Of a stretch of DNA of 64,000 nucleotides, positions 32,308 to 40,346 are shown one piece after another. The notes under the pieces were generated by a model, which saw nothing but the letters and a program-made list of their open reading frames with translations, did not search any database and was not told the DNA's origin. Each line of letters starts with the position of its first letter. Position 1 is the stretch's first letter. This DNA comes from Clostridiaceae bacterium. Lineage in GTDB: Bacteria; Bacillota; Clostridia; Lachnospirales; Lachnospiraceae. The stretch spans positions 248,197-312,196 of the forward strand of contig CAJTGF010000001.1 in assembly GCA_910575585.1 (NCBI GenBank), read 5' to 3'. The translations under genes and the position numbers were made by a program.

Positions 32308-33381
32308 ATGAAAAGAAAGGTGATTATTGACTGTGATCCGGGAATTGATGACAGTCTGGCGCTGATGCTGGCTCTTACCATGGAGGAGATCCAGGTGGCG
32401 GGCGTTACCATTGTCTGCGGCAACTGTCCGGCGGCTATGGGAGCTGCCAACGCAAAGAAGGTCCTGGGCCACATGGGGCGTCTGGATATTCCGGTGTTTA
32501 AGGGGGAGGACAGGCCCTTAAGGCGGGAGTATGTGGATGCTCTGGATACCCATGGAAGGGACGGGCTTGGGGAAAGTTTTCTGCCGCAGATAACCGGCTA
32601 TGACCAGGAGATGGGGGCGGTGGAATTTATGGAGAGGACGCTTTTAAAGGAGCCTTGTTCCATCATTGCCCTTGGCCCTTTGACCAACCTGGCCCGGCTT
32701 TTTGAGAGAAATCCGGAAGCCTTTGGGCGGATCGAGGAGATCGTGTCCATGGGCGGTAATTTTGGCAGCAGGGGGAACTGTTCGCCGGTGGCAGAGTACA
32801 ATTACTGGGCGGATCCGGACGGGGCGTCCATGGTCTATGAAGCAGCCGGAAGATCCGGAAAGAAGATCTCTATGGTGGGACTTGACGTGACCAGGAAGAT
32901 TGTGCTGACACCGGGGCTGCTGGAATATTTAAAGCGTCTCGATCCCAAGACGGGAGGATTTGTGGAAAATATCACAAGGTTTTATTTCGAATTTCACTGG
33001 CAGCAGGAGCATATTTTGGGGTGCGTGATCAACGATCCCCTGGCAGTGGCGTATTTTGCGGACCGGAGCCTTTGCAGAGGGTTTGAGGCATATACCCAGG
33101 TGGAGACAAAGGGGATCTGCATAGGGCAGACTGTGGTGGATTTTACGCCGGAAAAGGGCGGATACGGCTGGAGGAAAGACGGTCTTGGAGCGCATAAAGG
33201 GGTGTATGAGGCGTGGCCAAAGGATCTTCCGGACAATTTGAGACAGGTGAATTTTTATGGCAGAAGGGCCAACAGCGTGGTGCTGGTTGAGACGGATCCG
33301 CTGAGATTTTTTCAGATGTTTTTTGGGAGGCTTTTGGGGGTGGATGGGGAGGAGATTGATCTTTTGCCAGGGCTTGTTTGA
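32308..33381 (+). CDS. queK: Nucleoside hydrolase, probable queuosine hydrolase
   Basis: A 357-residue inosine-uridine-preferring nucleoside hydrolase fold. IIDCDPGIDDSLALMLA is the calcium-binding Asp cluster. ALGPLTNLARL, SMGGNFGSRGNCSPVAEYN and the C-terminal INDPLAVAYF histidine/aspartate region are typical. In gut Clostridia such as C. difficile a dedicated nucleosidase (QueK) frees queuine from queuosine. The preQ1 riboswitch upstream, and the ECF S-component and radical-SAM genes downstream, make that role likely here. The start at 32308 follows AGGGGCAGGGGAAT. Confidence 0.82.
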   Translation: MKRKVIIDCDPGIDDSLALMLALTMEEIQVAGVTIVCGNCPAAMGAANAKKVLGHMGRLDIPVFKGEDRPLRREYVDALDTHGRDGLGESFLPQITGYDQEMGAVEFMERTLLKEPCSIIALGPLTNLARLFERNPEAFGRIEEIVSMGGNFGSRGNCSPVAEYNYWADPDGASMVYEAAGRSGKKISMVGLDVTRKIVLTPGLLEYLKRLDPKTGGFVENITRFYFEFHWQQEHILGCVINDPLAVAYFADRSLCRGFEAYTQVETKGICIGQTVVDFTPEKGGYGWRKDGLGAHKGVYEAWPKDLPDNLRQVNFYGRRANSVVLVETDPLRFFQMFFGRLLGVDGEEIDLLPGLV

Positions 33382-33447
33382 AGATGGCGAGGCTTTGGGC
33401 TTCTGCCAGAGTTTGTTTCAGGAAAATGATGTGATGGAGGAATGGAC

Positions 33448-34044
33448 ATGAATCGAAAAAAAATTACGGCATTTCAGCTGTGTGTTTTGGCCATGGCTGC
33501 GGGAATCAATGTGGTGGGAGGTCAGCTGGCTTTGTTGCTTCGGCTTCCTATTTATCTGGACAGCATGGGGACGATTTTGACGGGCGCTCTTTGGGGGCCG
33601 TGGTTTGGAATGGCGCCCAGTTTTTTAAGCGGTATCCTTATGGGGATGACTACGGACATTTATTCCCTTTATTTTGCCCCGGTGGGGATGGTCATGGGAT
33701 TTATGAACGGCCTGGTATGGCAGAGATGGATCTGGAAACGGATTGGGATGGCAGGTAATGGAAAGGCAATGATTTGGCTGTGGGCTTTGGCTGTGGCGAT
33801 TCCGGGTACAATGGTCAGTTCGGTGATCTGCGCCGTGGTATTTGGGGGGATCACGTCCTCCGGGTCTGCGGTGTTGGTGCAGCTTTTGGCCAAGACGCCT
33901 ATGGGAATGACGGCTGCCATTTTTCTAGTGCAGATCGTTACGGATTATTTGGACAGGGCCTTAAGCATGATGGTGGTGTCGGTTTTTTTGCAGGCGCTTC
34001 CCGTTGGGATTCGAGAGAGGATCAGGGTCCAGAATGGACATTAG
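33448..34044 (+). CDS. qrtT: ECF transporter S component, probable queuine transporter QrtT
   Basis: A 198-residue membrane protein with about six helices. The N-terminal LALLLRLPIYLDSMGTILTG and GPWFGMAPSFLSGIL segments are typical of ECF S components, which bind a vitamin-like compound and share one energising module (EcfA/A'/T, not in this window). Its position between the nucleosidase and radical-SAM genes matches the queuine-specific S component of C. difficile. ATG 33448 gives a 7-base spacing from GGAGG; 33442 is too close. Confidence 0.8.
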   Translation: MNRKKITAFQLCVLAMAAGINVVGGQLALLLRLPIYLDSMGTILTGALWGPWFGMAPSFLSGILMGMTTDIYSLYFAPVGMVMGFMNGLVWQRWIWKRIGMAGNGKAMIWLWALAVAIPGTMVSSVICAVVFGGITSSGSAVLVQLLAKTPMGMTAAIFLVQIVTDYLDRALSMMVVSVFLQALPVGIRERIRVQNGH

Positions 34045-34077
34045 AGAAGCATGGATAAGGGAAAGGGAGTGAAGATC

Positions 34078-34776
34078 ATGGGCATACCGCAAAAGCGTTA
34101 CAGCATTGTTGTGGGGAAGAATGAGAGGGAGGTCTGCCTTCTTAAGGGATTTCCGTGTAAATGGGGTAAGTGTACGTTTTGCGATTACATTGAAGATAAC
34201 GGCAGGGACGGGGTGTCCATGGCGAAGCTGAACCGTCAGATCCTTGACCAGGTGACAGGGGAGAAGGGGGCGCTGGAGGTAATCAATTCCGGCAGTTGTT
34301 TTGAGCTTCCGGATGAAACGCTGGAGGATATTTCCGGGATCGTCAGGGAGAAAGGGATTGGGAGGCTTTTTTTGGAATCCCATTGGATGTACCGGAGGCG
34401 TCTTGACGAGATGAGAAAGAAAATGGGTATTCCCATTGTGTTTAAAATCGGGGTGGAGACGTTTGACAGGGATTTCAGGGAGAGAGTCCTGAATAAGAAC
34501 GCGGATTTTGACGGGCCTGCTGAGGTGGCCGGGTATTTTGACTCGCCCTGTCTCATGGTGGGAATCCAGGGGCAGACAAGGGATATGATCGCCTACGATA
34601 TCGACTGTTTGAAAAAATATTTTAAACTTGGAACCGTGAACGTGTATAATAATAATACCACGCTCATAAAGAGAGATGAGGAGCTGGTAAGCTGGTTTAT
34701 GGAGGAATATGCCTGGCTTAGGCAGGATCCGTCTGTGGAAGTTTTGTACGAGATCACGGATTTTGGAGTGGGGTAA
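34078..34776 (+). CDS. queL: Radical-SAM protein, probable queuine lyase
   Basis: A 232-residue small radical-SAM enzyme. CKWGKCTFC gives three cysteines (residues 27, 32, 35) spaced C-X4-C-X2-C, unlike the standard CX3CX2C, to hold the 4Fe-4S cluster. INSGSCFELPDE and FKIGVETFDRDFRERVLNK are conserved in the subgroup that turns queuine into preQ1 (QueL). Freed preQ1 is then inserted into tRNA by Tgt. The family call rests on motif and gene neighbourhood. The start may be 34051; 34078 is better placed after AAGGGAG. Confidence 0.8.
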   Translation: MGIPQKRYSIVVGKNEREVCLLKGFPCKWGKCTFCDYIEDNGRDGVSMAKLNRQILDQVTGEKGALEVINSGSCFELPDETLEDISGIVREKGIGRLFLESHWMYRRRLDEMRKKMGIPIVFKIGVETFDRDFRERVLNKNADFDGPAEVAGYFDSPCLMVGIQGQTRDMIAYDIDCLKKYFKLGTVNVYNNNTTLIKRDEELVSWFMEEYAWLRQDPSVEVLYEITDFGVG

Positions 34777-34858
34777 TGGGGACTTAAAGGCAGGGAAGGC
34801 ATTGGGGATCTTTTGGGATGGCCCAGAGCGTGTTTGAGAAGGAGGCAGAAGGGACAGC

Positions 34859-35629
34859 ATGGAAGTGGTAAAGGCAAGGAATCTCATTATAGGCAAAGGC
34901 AGGCCAAAGATCTGTGTTCCTATTGTGGCGGCGACCCGGGAGGAAATTTTGGATGAGGCCGGGGCTTTGGCCGGCATGCCGGTGGATCTGGCGGAGTGGC
35001 GGGTTGATTGGTATGAGGATGCCATGGACCTTCCTAAGGTTTTGGAGACAGCCGGGATGGCGAGGGAGATACTGGGGGATACGCCGTTTTTATTTACCTT
35101 CCGAACGGAGCGGGAGGGCGGGGAAAAGGCCATGGGAGCGGAGGAATACATAGCTTTGAACAAGGCGGCGGCAGAGAGCGGGTATGTGGATCTGCTGGAC
35201 GTGGAACTGTTTACGGGTGACGAGGCGGTGATGGCAGTGATCGAGCATGCCCATCGCCATCAGGTAAAGGTGATTGTGTCCAGTCATGATTTTCGAAAGA
35301 CTCCTTCCAGGGAGGAGATGCTGGGGCGGATGAGGAAGATGCAGGATCTGGGCGCGGATATTCCCAAGATCGCGGTGATGCCCCAGCTTAAGCGGGATGT
35401 GCTGACGCTTTTGGAGGCCACGCTGGAGATGAGCGAGCAGTACGCAAAAGGCCCTATCATTACCATGTCCATGGCTGGAACGGGGGTGGCAAGCCGGGTC
35501 GTGGGTGAGAGCTTTGGGTCGGCGGTGACTTATGGGGCCGCAGGGAGAAGGTCTGCTCCGGGGCAGTTGGACGCGAAGGAGCTGGCGGGGGTGTTGGAGG
35601 TGATCCATGAGGGGATGGAGAATGGGTGA
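34859..35629 (+). CDS. aroD: 3-dehydroquinate dehydratase, type I
   Basis: A 256-residue type I enzyme of the shikimate pathway forming 3-dehydroshikimate through a Schiff base. LAEWRVDWYED, VIVSSHDFRKTPS (catalytic His) and IPKIAVMPQ (Schiff-base Lys) are present, as is TMSMAGTGVASR near the C-terminus. Other aro genes are absent here. It follows queL by 82 bases and may be read from the same promoter. A perfect 16-bp hairpin ends the unit. Confidence 0.94.
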   Translation: MEVVKARNLIIGKGRPKICVPIVAATREEILDEAGALAGMPVDLAEWRVDWYEDAMDLPKVLETAGMAREILGDTPFLFTFRTEREGGEKAMGAEEYIALNKAAAESGYVDLLDVELFTGDEAVMAVIEHAHRHQVKVIVSSHDFRKTPSREEMLGRMRKMQDLGADIPKIAVMPQLKRDVLTLLEATLEMSEQYAKGPIITMSMAGTGVASRVVGESFGSAVTYGAAGRRSAPGQLDAKELAGVLEVIHEGMENG

Positions 35630-35677
35630 GGGGGATTGGGGGTGGTAGGATAGATAATTTTTTTAATAAAGAGAATG

Positions 35678-35716
35678 AAAAAGTGTCGCTTAATAGACTG
35701 TTAAGCGACACTTTTT
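35678..35716 (+). terminator. Bidirectional terminator hairpin; left copy of a 39-nt inverted repeat
   Basis: AAAAAGTGTCGCTTAA, loop TAGACTG, then TTAAGCGACACTTTTT: a perfect 16-bp stem that terminates in both directions. The loop gives the element a direction. A copy at 35899-35937 matches its reverse complement at 36 of 39 positions. Confidence 0.8.
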
Positions 35717-35898
35717 ATTTATGGTTAAATAAATCATACACTTTTCATAACGAATCCGATTATATCATCATTTTTGGTGAGTGTCAACTGCCATAAATTA
35801 TCATTTTTATTATGATTATACGCAAGAAAAGAGAGATAATTATAAAATTATAGATATATATTTGGATAATTTTGGTTGATCAATGTTGATAGATGGCA
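35717..35898 (-). promoter_or_regulatory. AT-rich segment between inverted repeats with a perfect minus-strand promoter (possible invertible promoter)
   Basis: On the minus strand TTGACA (complement of 35782-35787), exactly 17 bases, then TATAAT (complement of 35759-35764): full sigma-A consensus, pointing away from loaP toward the hairpin at 35716-35678. The rest of the 182 bases is AT-rich, with no gene and no comparable plus-strand promoter. If the flanking repeats recombine, the promoter would face loaP. Confidence 0.6.
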
Positions 35899-35937
35899 AA
35901 AAAATGTCGCTTAACAGTCTATTAAGCGAATCTTTTT
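35899..35937 (+). repeat. Right copy of the 39-nt inverted repeat, attenuator-like hairpin in the loaP leader
   Basis: AAAAAATGTCGCTTAA, loop CAGTCTA, TTAAGCGAATCTTTTT. The stem is 8 perfect base pairs followed by TTTTT, weaker than the left copy. The loop is the complement of the left loop, so the copies are in opposite orientation. It lies 33 bases before the loaP start. Confidence 0.75.
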
Positions 35938-35970
35938 AATGTGATTCCGTCTAAAATAAGGAGATCGCCT

Positions 35971-36501
35971 ATGTGGTGCGTTGTACATGTGAAAGATGGC
36001 GGTGAGGGACATATGGAAGATCTTGTTGCAGGACTTCTTCCGGAAAGTCTTCATGCGCGTTGTTTTCATCTGACCAGAAATAGAAGGAAGAAGTATGAAG
36101 GGCAATGGCAGACGGTACAGGAGAATCTGTTTCCAGGGTATGTATTTATTGATACAGATCAGCCCGACAGAGTGTATAAGGAACTAAAAAAGACACCAAA
36201 GCCAAAATTGTTGTTCAGTGACGAGGAGTATGTGTCCAGGTTGGAGAAGCATGAATCAGACCTGATGGAGCGGCTTGCGGACAGAAGCGGCAGAATTGGC
36301 ATCTCCAGGGTGAGGATTGGGATGGATGGGAAGATCCACTACCTGTCCGGTCCACTGTCGGGCATGGGGGATATGGTGAGGCGGGTGAATCTTCACAAGA
36401 GGATCGCTGAGATAGAGGCGGAGATCATGGGAAGAAAGAGAGTGCTTTATCTGGGGATCGATATCGAGTCGGATGAAAGACGAAAGGATGCAGCCAGTTA
36501 A
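35971..36501 (+). CDS. loaP: NusG-family antitermination protein LoaP
   Basis: A 176-residue specialised NusG paralogue. The N-terminal NGN domain starts MWCVVHVKDGG and includes NLFPGYVFIDTD. The C-terminal KOW region is GPLSGMGDMVRRVNLHKRIA then EIEAEIMGRKRVLYLGIDI. LoaP proteins bind RNA polymerase and often an RNA hairpin, and keep transcription going through long polysaccharide or antibiotic operons. Here it is the first gene of the polysaccharide locus. ATG at 35971 follows AAGGAGA. A terminator-like hairpin sits in its own leader. Confidence 0.88.
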   Translation: MWCVVHVKDGGEGHMEDLVAGLLPESLHARCFHLTRNRRKKYEGQWQTVQENLFPGYVFIDTDQPDRVYKELKKTPKPKLLFSDEEYVSRLEKHESDLMERLADRSGRIGISRVRIGMDGKIHYLSGPLSGMGDMVRRVNLHKRIAEIEAEIMGRKRVLYLGIDIESDERRKDAAS

Positions 36502-36527
36502 AAGATTAAATATGGAGAAAACATAGT

Positions 36528-36662
36528 GTGTGGTATGTGATCCAGGTTTATACAGGAGCAGAAGAGGAAATCTGTAGGCAGTGCCGCCGCAGGATCATGG
36601 AAAAAGATGAGATTGATCAATTTGTCAGCAGGATTAATGCTTTTGATCATTTGCAGATTTGA
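36528..36662 (+). pseudogene. Truncated second NusG/LoaP N-terminus
   Basis: GTG at 36528 opens 44 codons: VWYVIQVYTGAEEEICRQC, then RRRIMEKDEIDQF. The first part is the start of an NGN domain like that of LoaP. The frame ends at TGA 36660-36662 before the FPGY motif, so it is a remnant of a second loaP, probably left by recombination at this locus edge. Confidence 0.6.
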
Positions 36663-36840
36663 AGATCAGGAATGGAACTTCAATGATGGAAAAGAGTTTG
36701 CTGAACATAGTTTTGATAAGTGTTTACTGATCGATTCATTGACGATAGAAGACGGGAAAGTTGTTTTAACACTTAGCGAACTGACACAGCAGCCAATGAA
36801 CTGGACAGGGAAAGAACCGAATCTCTTTGATGGGGTATAA
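36663..36840 (+). other. Possible C-terminal remnant of an unknown protein
   Basis: A frame open from ATG 36607 encodes EDQEWNFNDGKEFAEHSF and ends LSELTQQPMNWTGKEPNLFDGV. Family not recognised. It overlaps the truncated NusG start in another frame, and no ribosome site precedes it. It is probably the tail of a gene cut by rearrangement, though a short real gene is possible. Confidence 0.3.
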
Positions 36841-36849
36841 GCTAAGAAC

Positions 36850-37356
36850 ATGGAAGAGAGCAAGAGATTATTGATCATTGGTGCCGGTGGTCATGGAAGG
36901 GTTGCTTCAGAAGTGGCTGAGGCATGCGGATATAAGGTTTCGTTCCTTGATGATCAATCCGGCAAAGGTGTTGTCGGAACACTTTCAGATATAGAAGAGG
37001 TTAAGGATTTGTTTGATGAATTCTTCGTGGGGATAGGAAATAACAGTAAGAGACAATCCCTGCAGGAAGAATTAGAGCAGAAGGATCTTCATGTTGCTAC
37101 ATTGGCTCATCCTACGGCATATGTCAGTCCGACAGCGACTGTTGATGCCGGAACAATTATAGAACCAAAGGCGATTGTAAATACAAATAGCATGATCAGG
37201 AAAGGCTGCATCATTTCCGTTGGAGCCATTGTTGATCATGATGCAGTTATCGGAGCATATGCTCATGTGAATGCCGGTGCTATCTGCAAAGGCGGAGCAA
37301 AAGTTGAGCCCTATACAAGACTTGAAGCAGGTGAAGTAATTCACGGCTTTAATTGA
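36850..37356 (+). CDS. NeuD/PglD-family sugar O- or N-acyltransferase
   Basis: A 168-residue protein. RLLIIGAGGHGRVASEVAEA is the N-terminal nucleotide-sugar-binding subdomain, followed by left-handed beta-helix hexapeptide repeats (ATVDAGTIIEPKAIVNTNS, ISVGAIVDHDAVIGAYAHVN). Such enzymes acetylate amino sugars with acetyl-CoA; PglD homologues act in diNAc-bacillosamine synthesis. It is slightly shorter than PglD (about 195). No aminotransferase partner is seen here, so O-acetylation is as likely. It lies directly before the initiating transferase. Confidence 0.82.
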   Translation: MEESKRLLIIGAGGHGRVASEVAEACGYKVSFLDDQSGKGVVGTLSDIEEVKDLFDEFFVGIGNNSKRQSLQEELEQKDLHVATLAHPTAYVSPTATVDAGTIIEPKAIVNTNSMIRKGCIISVGAIVDHDAVIGAYAHVNAGAICKGGAKVEPYTRLEAGEVIHGFN

Positions 37357-37438
37357 AAGCGATTCGAGGAGCATCAATTCCAGAGCAATGGTATTGAGTG
37401 CTATTGATATACGAATTTGATGTTGGAGATAGAATCAT

Positions 37439-38221
37439 ATGTTACGCGACAATAATGTTAATAAGGATAATGGAAAAGAAGACTATCATAACCCTATGGA
37501 AGGGAAAAGGGTAGTTTTTGTTGAAGATAGCAACGATAAGGAAAATGCAGATGGTGCAAGAGGTCATCTGGAGGCTGTAGGAGAGAGTCATTACAAAGCT
37601 GGCTTCTATGAAAAAGGTGTTAAGAGAGCGTTAGATGTTGTTCTTTCCGGATTAGGTCTCATTGTCTTATCACCGGTTTTTCTTGGAACAATGATCGCAA
37701 TAAAGATAGATGATCCGGGACCGGTACTGTTTACACAGAATAGAGTCGGAAAGAATAAGAAGTACTTTAAACTGCATAAATTCCGCTCGATGAAGGTGTC
37801 CACACCGCATGATGTTCCAACACATATGTTGGATAATCCGGATCAGTACATAACCAAAGTAGGCCGCTTCATGCGCCGGACCAGCATTGACGAATTACCG
37901 CAGGTTTGGGATATTTTCGTGGGAAATATGTCTATTATAGGACCGAGACCTGCACTTTGGAATCAGGATGTGCTGGTTGCTGAAAGAGATAAGTATAACG
38001 CTAATGATGTAAAGCCTGGACTTACGGGATGGGCTCAAATCAATGGAAGAGATGAATTGGAAATAGTGGATAAAGCGAAACTGGATGGGGACTATGTAAA
38101 GAAAATCAGCTTTCCATTTGATGTGAAGTGCTTTGTAGGAACTATCTTCTCTATAGCCAAGAGTGATGGAGTTGTTGAAGGTGGTACAGGAGAAATACAT
38201 AAAAAGGAGCAAAACCAGTGA
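37439..38221 (+). CDS. Initiating sugar-phosphate transferase (bacterial sugar transferase, PglC/WcaJ family)
   Basis: A 260-residue enzyme that puts the first sugar-1-phosphate on undecaprenyl phosphate at the inner membrane face. After a polar N-terminal extension of about 55 residues come a membrane re-entrant helix (ALDVVLSGLGLIVLSPVF), DPGPVLFTQNRVG, KLHKFRSM, RRTSIDELPQVWD, GPRPALW and KPGLTGWAQINGRDE, all catalytic motifs of the family. The extension is unusual for PglC-size proteins. The next gene overlaps by 4 bases. Confidence 0.92.
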   Translation: MLRDNNVNKDNGKEDYHNPMEGKRVVFVEDSNDKENADGARGHLEAVGESHYKAGFYEKGVKRALDVVLSGLGLIVLSPVFLGTMIAIKIDDPGPVLFTQNRVGKNKKYFKLHKFRSMKVSTPHDVPTHMLDNPDQYITKVGRFMRRTSIDELPQVWDIFVGNMSIIGPRPALWNQDVLVAERDKYNANDVKPGLTGWAQINGRDELEIVDKAKLDGDYVKKISFPFDVKCFVGTIFSIAKSDGVVEGGTGEIHKKEQNQ

Positions 38222-39105
38222 AGAAGGTATTGATCACCGGTGCAAATAGTTATATAGGTGTATCCTTTGAGAATTATGTTCATGAGCGCTATAGTTCAGA
38301 ACTATCTATAGATACTGTTGATATGATTGATGGCAGTTGGAGAGAAAAGAATTTTTCATCATATGATGTTGTTTATCATGTCGCAGGAATCGCTCATGCT
38401 GATGTAGGAAATGTAAGTGATGAGGTAAAGACAAAGTATTATGTCATCAATACGGATCTTGCAATTGAGACTGCAAAAAAAGCCAAGGCAGATGGAGTAA
38501 AACAGTTTGTATTCATGTCTACTGCAATCGTATACGGTGATTCAGCATCGTATGGAAAACGGAAGAGAATTACTGCCGATACAGAACCGCAACCTGCAAA
38601 CTTCTATGGTGACAGTAAATGGCAGGCTGATAAGGGTGTGAGGGAGTTAGCGGATGAAAGATTTACGGTTACTGTTCTCAGACCTCCTATGATTTACGGG
38701 AAGAATAGTAAGGGCAATTATCCTACGCTTGCCAAGATGGCGAAGAACTTGCCAATATTTCCGGATGTACAGAATGAAAGATCTATGCTTTATATAGAAA
38801 ACCTTTGTGAGTTCCTCTCGCAGGTGATGATAAGAGGCAAAAATGGTATCTTCTGGCCGCAAAACGCTGAATATACCAGAACCTCGGACATGGTTAAAAT
38901 CATCGGAGAGGTAAGTGGACATAAGGTAAGAGTGTCAAAGGCATGGAATTGGGTTGTCGGTCTGGCATCACATGTCCCAGGCAAGATTTCAGGGCTGGCA
39001 AACAAGGCTTTTGGTAACATGAGCTATGATCAGTCGATGTCAAAATATGATTTCAACTATCAGATTGTTGACCTTAGGACTTCTATAAAAAGGGCGGAAG
39101 AATAA
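38218..39105 (+). CDS. NAD-dependent epimerase/4-ketoreductase (WbpV-like SDR)
   Basis: A 295-residue extended SDR. GANSYIGVSF is a variant Rossmann loop (GxxxxIG), HVAGIAHAD a conserved strand, and YGDSKWQAD the Tyr-Lys catalytic pair. WbpV-type enzymes reduce UDP-4-keto-6-deoxy-GlcNAc to UDP-QuiNAc or UDP-FucNAc, a likely first sugar for the adjacent initiating transferase. The exact stereochemistry cannot be told. It starts within an ATGA-type overlap. Confidence 0.85.
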   Translation: MKKVLITGANSYIGVSFENYVHERYSSELSIDTVDMIDGSWREKNFSSYDVVYHVAGIAHADVGNVSDEVKTKYYVINTDLAIETAKKAKADGVKQFVFMSTAIVYGDSASYGKRKRITADTEPQPANFYGDSKWQADKGVRELADERFTVTVLRPPMIYGKNSKGNYPTLAKMAKNLPIFPDVQNERSMLYIENLCEFLSQVMIRGKNGIFWPQNAEYTRTSDMVKIIGEVSGHKVRVSKAWNWVVGLASHVPGKISGLANKAFGNMSYDQSMSKYDFNYQIVDLRTSIKRAEE

Positions 39106-40344
39106 ATGACAGATAAAAAAAAGCATATTCTGTTAATATCTCAGTACTTCCATCCTGAAACTTTTAGAGTTAATGACATGGCTTGCGAGTGGGTAAAGAG
39201 AGGGTATAAGGTAACAGTCCTTACAGGAATCCCGAATTATCCAATGGGCAAGTACTTTGAAGGATATGATAAGAAACACAGAACCCGCGAAAACTGGAAT
39301 GGTGTAAATATTATCAGAATACCATTGGTAGCACGCGGCAATAGCGGTAATAAGCTCATTAATGCCGCCGGTATGGCAGCGAACTACTTCTCTTTTGTAA
39401 GGTCCGGAAAAAAATGGGTAAAGAGCAAGGAAGCTGCTGATCTCCATGCCGATTTAGTATTTACATTTGAAGTATCACCTATGACACAGGCGATGATCGG
39501 TGTTTGGTATGGGCAGAGGTTCAATGTACCAACCTATCTTTATGTTCAGGATCTCTGGCCGGAGAATGTGGAAACTGTTACAGGTATTCGCAATAAAATG
39601 ATCATCGGACCTATCGATAAGATGGTTGATAAGATTTACAGAGAGACCGGAACAATATTCACAACCAGTCCGAGTTTTGTTAGAGCGATTGTTAATCGAA
39701 AGGTTCCGGTTGATAAGAATAAAGTTCATTACTGGCCGCAGTATGCGGAAGAGTTTTACAGGCCGATGGAACCTGCGGCTATTGATGGAATAGATGATGA
39801 TGGCTCCTATAAGATTGCTTTCACAGGAAATATAGGAACCGCTCAAGGTCTTGATGTATTGCCTAAAGCAGCGAAGCTGCTTAAGGATGATAATGTGAAG
39901 TTTGTCATCGTAGGTAATGGACGGTATCAGCCTGAGTTTGAGAGGCAGATAGACCAGTTGGGAGTTCGCGATAAGTTTGTAATGATCTCAAGAGTACCTG
40001 CGGAGCGTGTGCCGGAGATTCTAAGGAGTGTTGATGCCGGATTCATCAGCTTCAACAAGACACCTCTCTGGGAGAATACAATTCCGGCTAAACTTCAATC
40101 ATACATGGCTTGTGGTAAAGCGATCATAGCATCCGCATCGGGTGAGACTGAAAGAGTGATCAAGGATGCCTGCTGTGGTGTCTGTTGTGAGATTGCTAAT
40201 GCTGAGGCACTGTCCGATGGCATACGAAGATTGATGCAGATGAATAGTAGTGAGCTTGGCATGAAGGCAAGGAAATACTTCGAAGCAACCTTTAATAAAC
40301 AGATGCTCATGGATGAGATGGATGAGTATTTTGGAGGAAAATGA
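39106..40344 (+). CDS. Glycosyltransferase family 4 (WbuB-like)
   Basis: A 412-residue GT-B glycosyltransferase. ILLISQYFHPETFRVNDMA and GIPNYPMGKYFEGY at the N-terminus and YVQDLWPENVETVTG are typical of WbuB, which in enteric bacteria transfers L-FucNAc. The C-terminal half has FTGNIGTAQGLD, VGNGRYQPEFERQ and the donor-site region. capE, the 2-epimerase and capF at the end of the locus would make the donor UDP-L-FucNAc. It begins at the base after the previous stop codon. Confidence 0.88.
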   Translation: MTDKKKHILLISQYFHPETFRVNDMACEWVKRGYKVTVLTGIPNYPMGKYFEGYDKKHRTRENWNGVNIIRIPLVARGNSGNKLINAAGMAANYFSFVRSGKKWVKSKEAADLHADLVFTFEVSPMTQAMIGVWYGQRFNVPTYLYVQDLWPENVETVTGIRNKMIIGPIDKMVDKIYRETGTIFTTSPSFVRAIVNRKVPVDKNKVHYWPQYAEEFYRPMEPAAIDGIDDDGSYKIAFTGNIGTAQGLDVLPKAAKLLKDDNVKFVIVGNGRYQPEFERQIDQLGVRDKFVMISRVPAERVPEILRSVDAGFISFNKTPLWENTIPAKLQSYMACGKAIIASASGETERVIKDACCGVCCEIANAEALSDGIRRLMQMNSSELGMKARKYFEATFNKQMLMDEMDEYFGGK

Positions 40345-40346
40345 AA

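Noticed and set aside
33961-35163. 400-codon minus-strand frame
   Set aside because: Runs through qrtT, queL and aroD on the opposite strand; no homology pattern.
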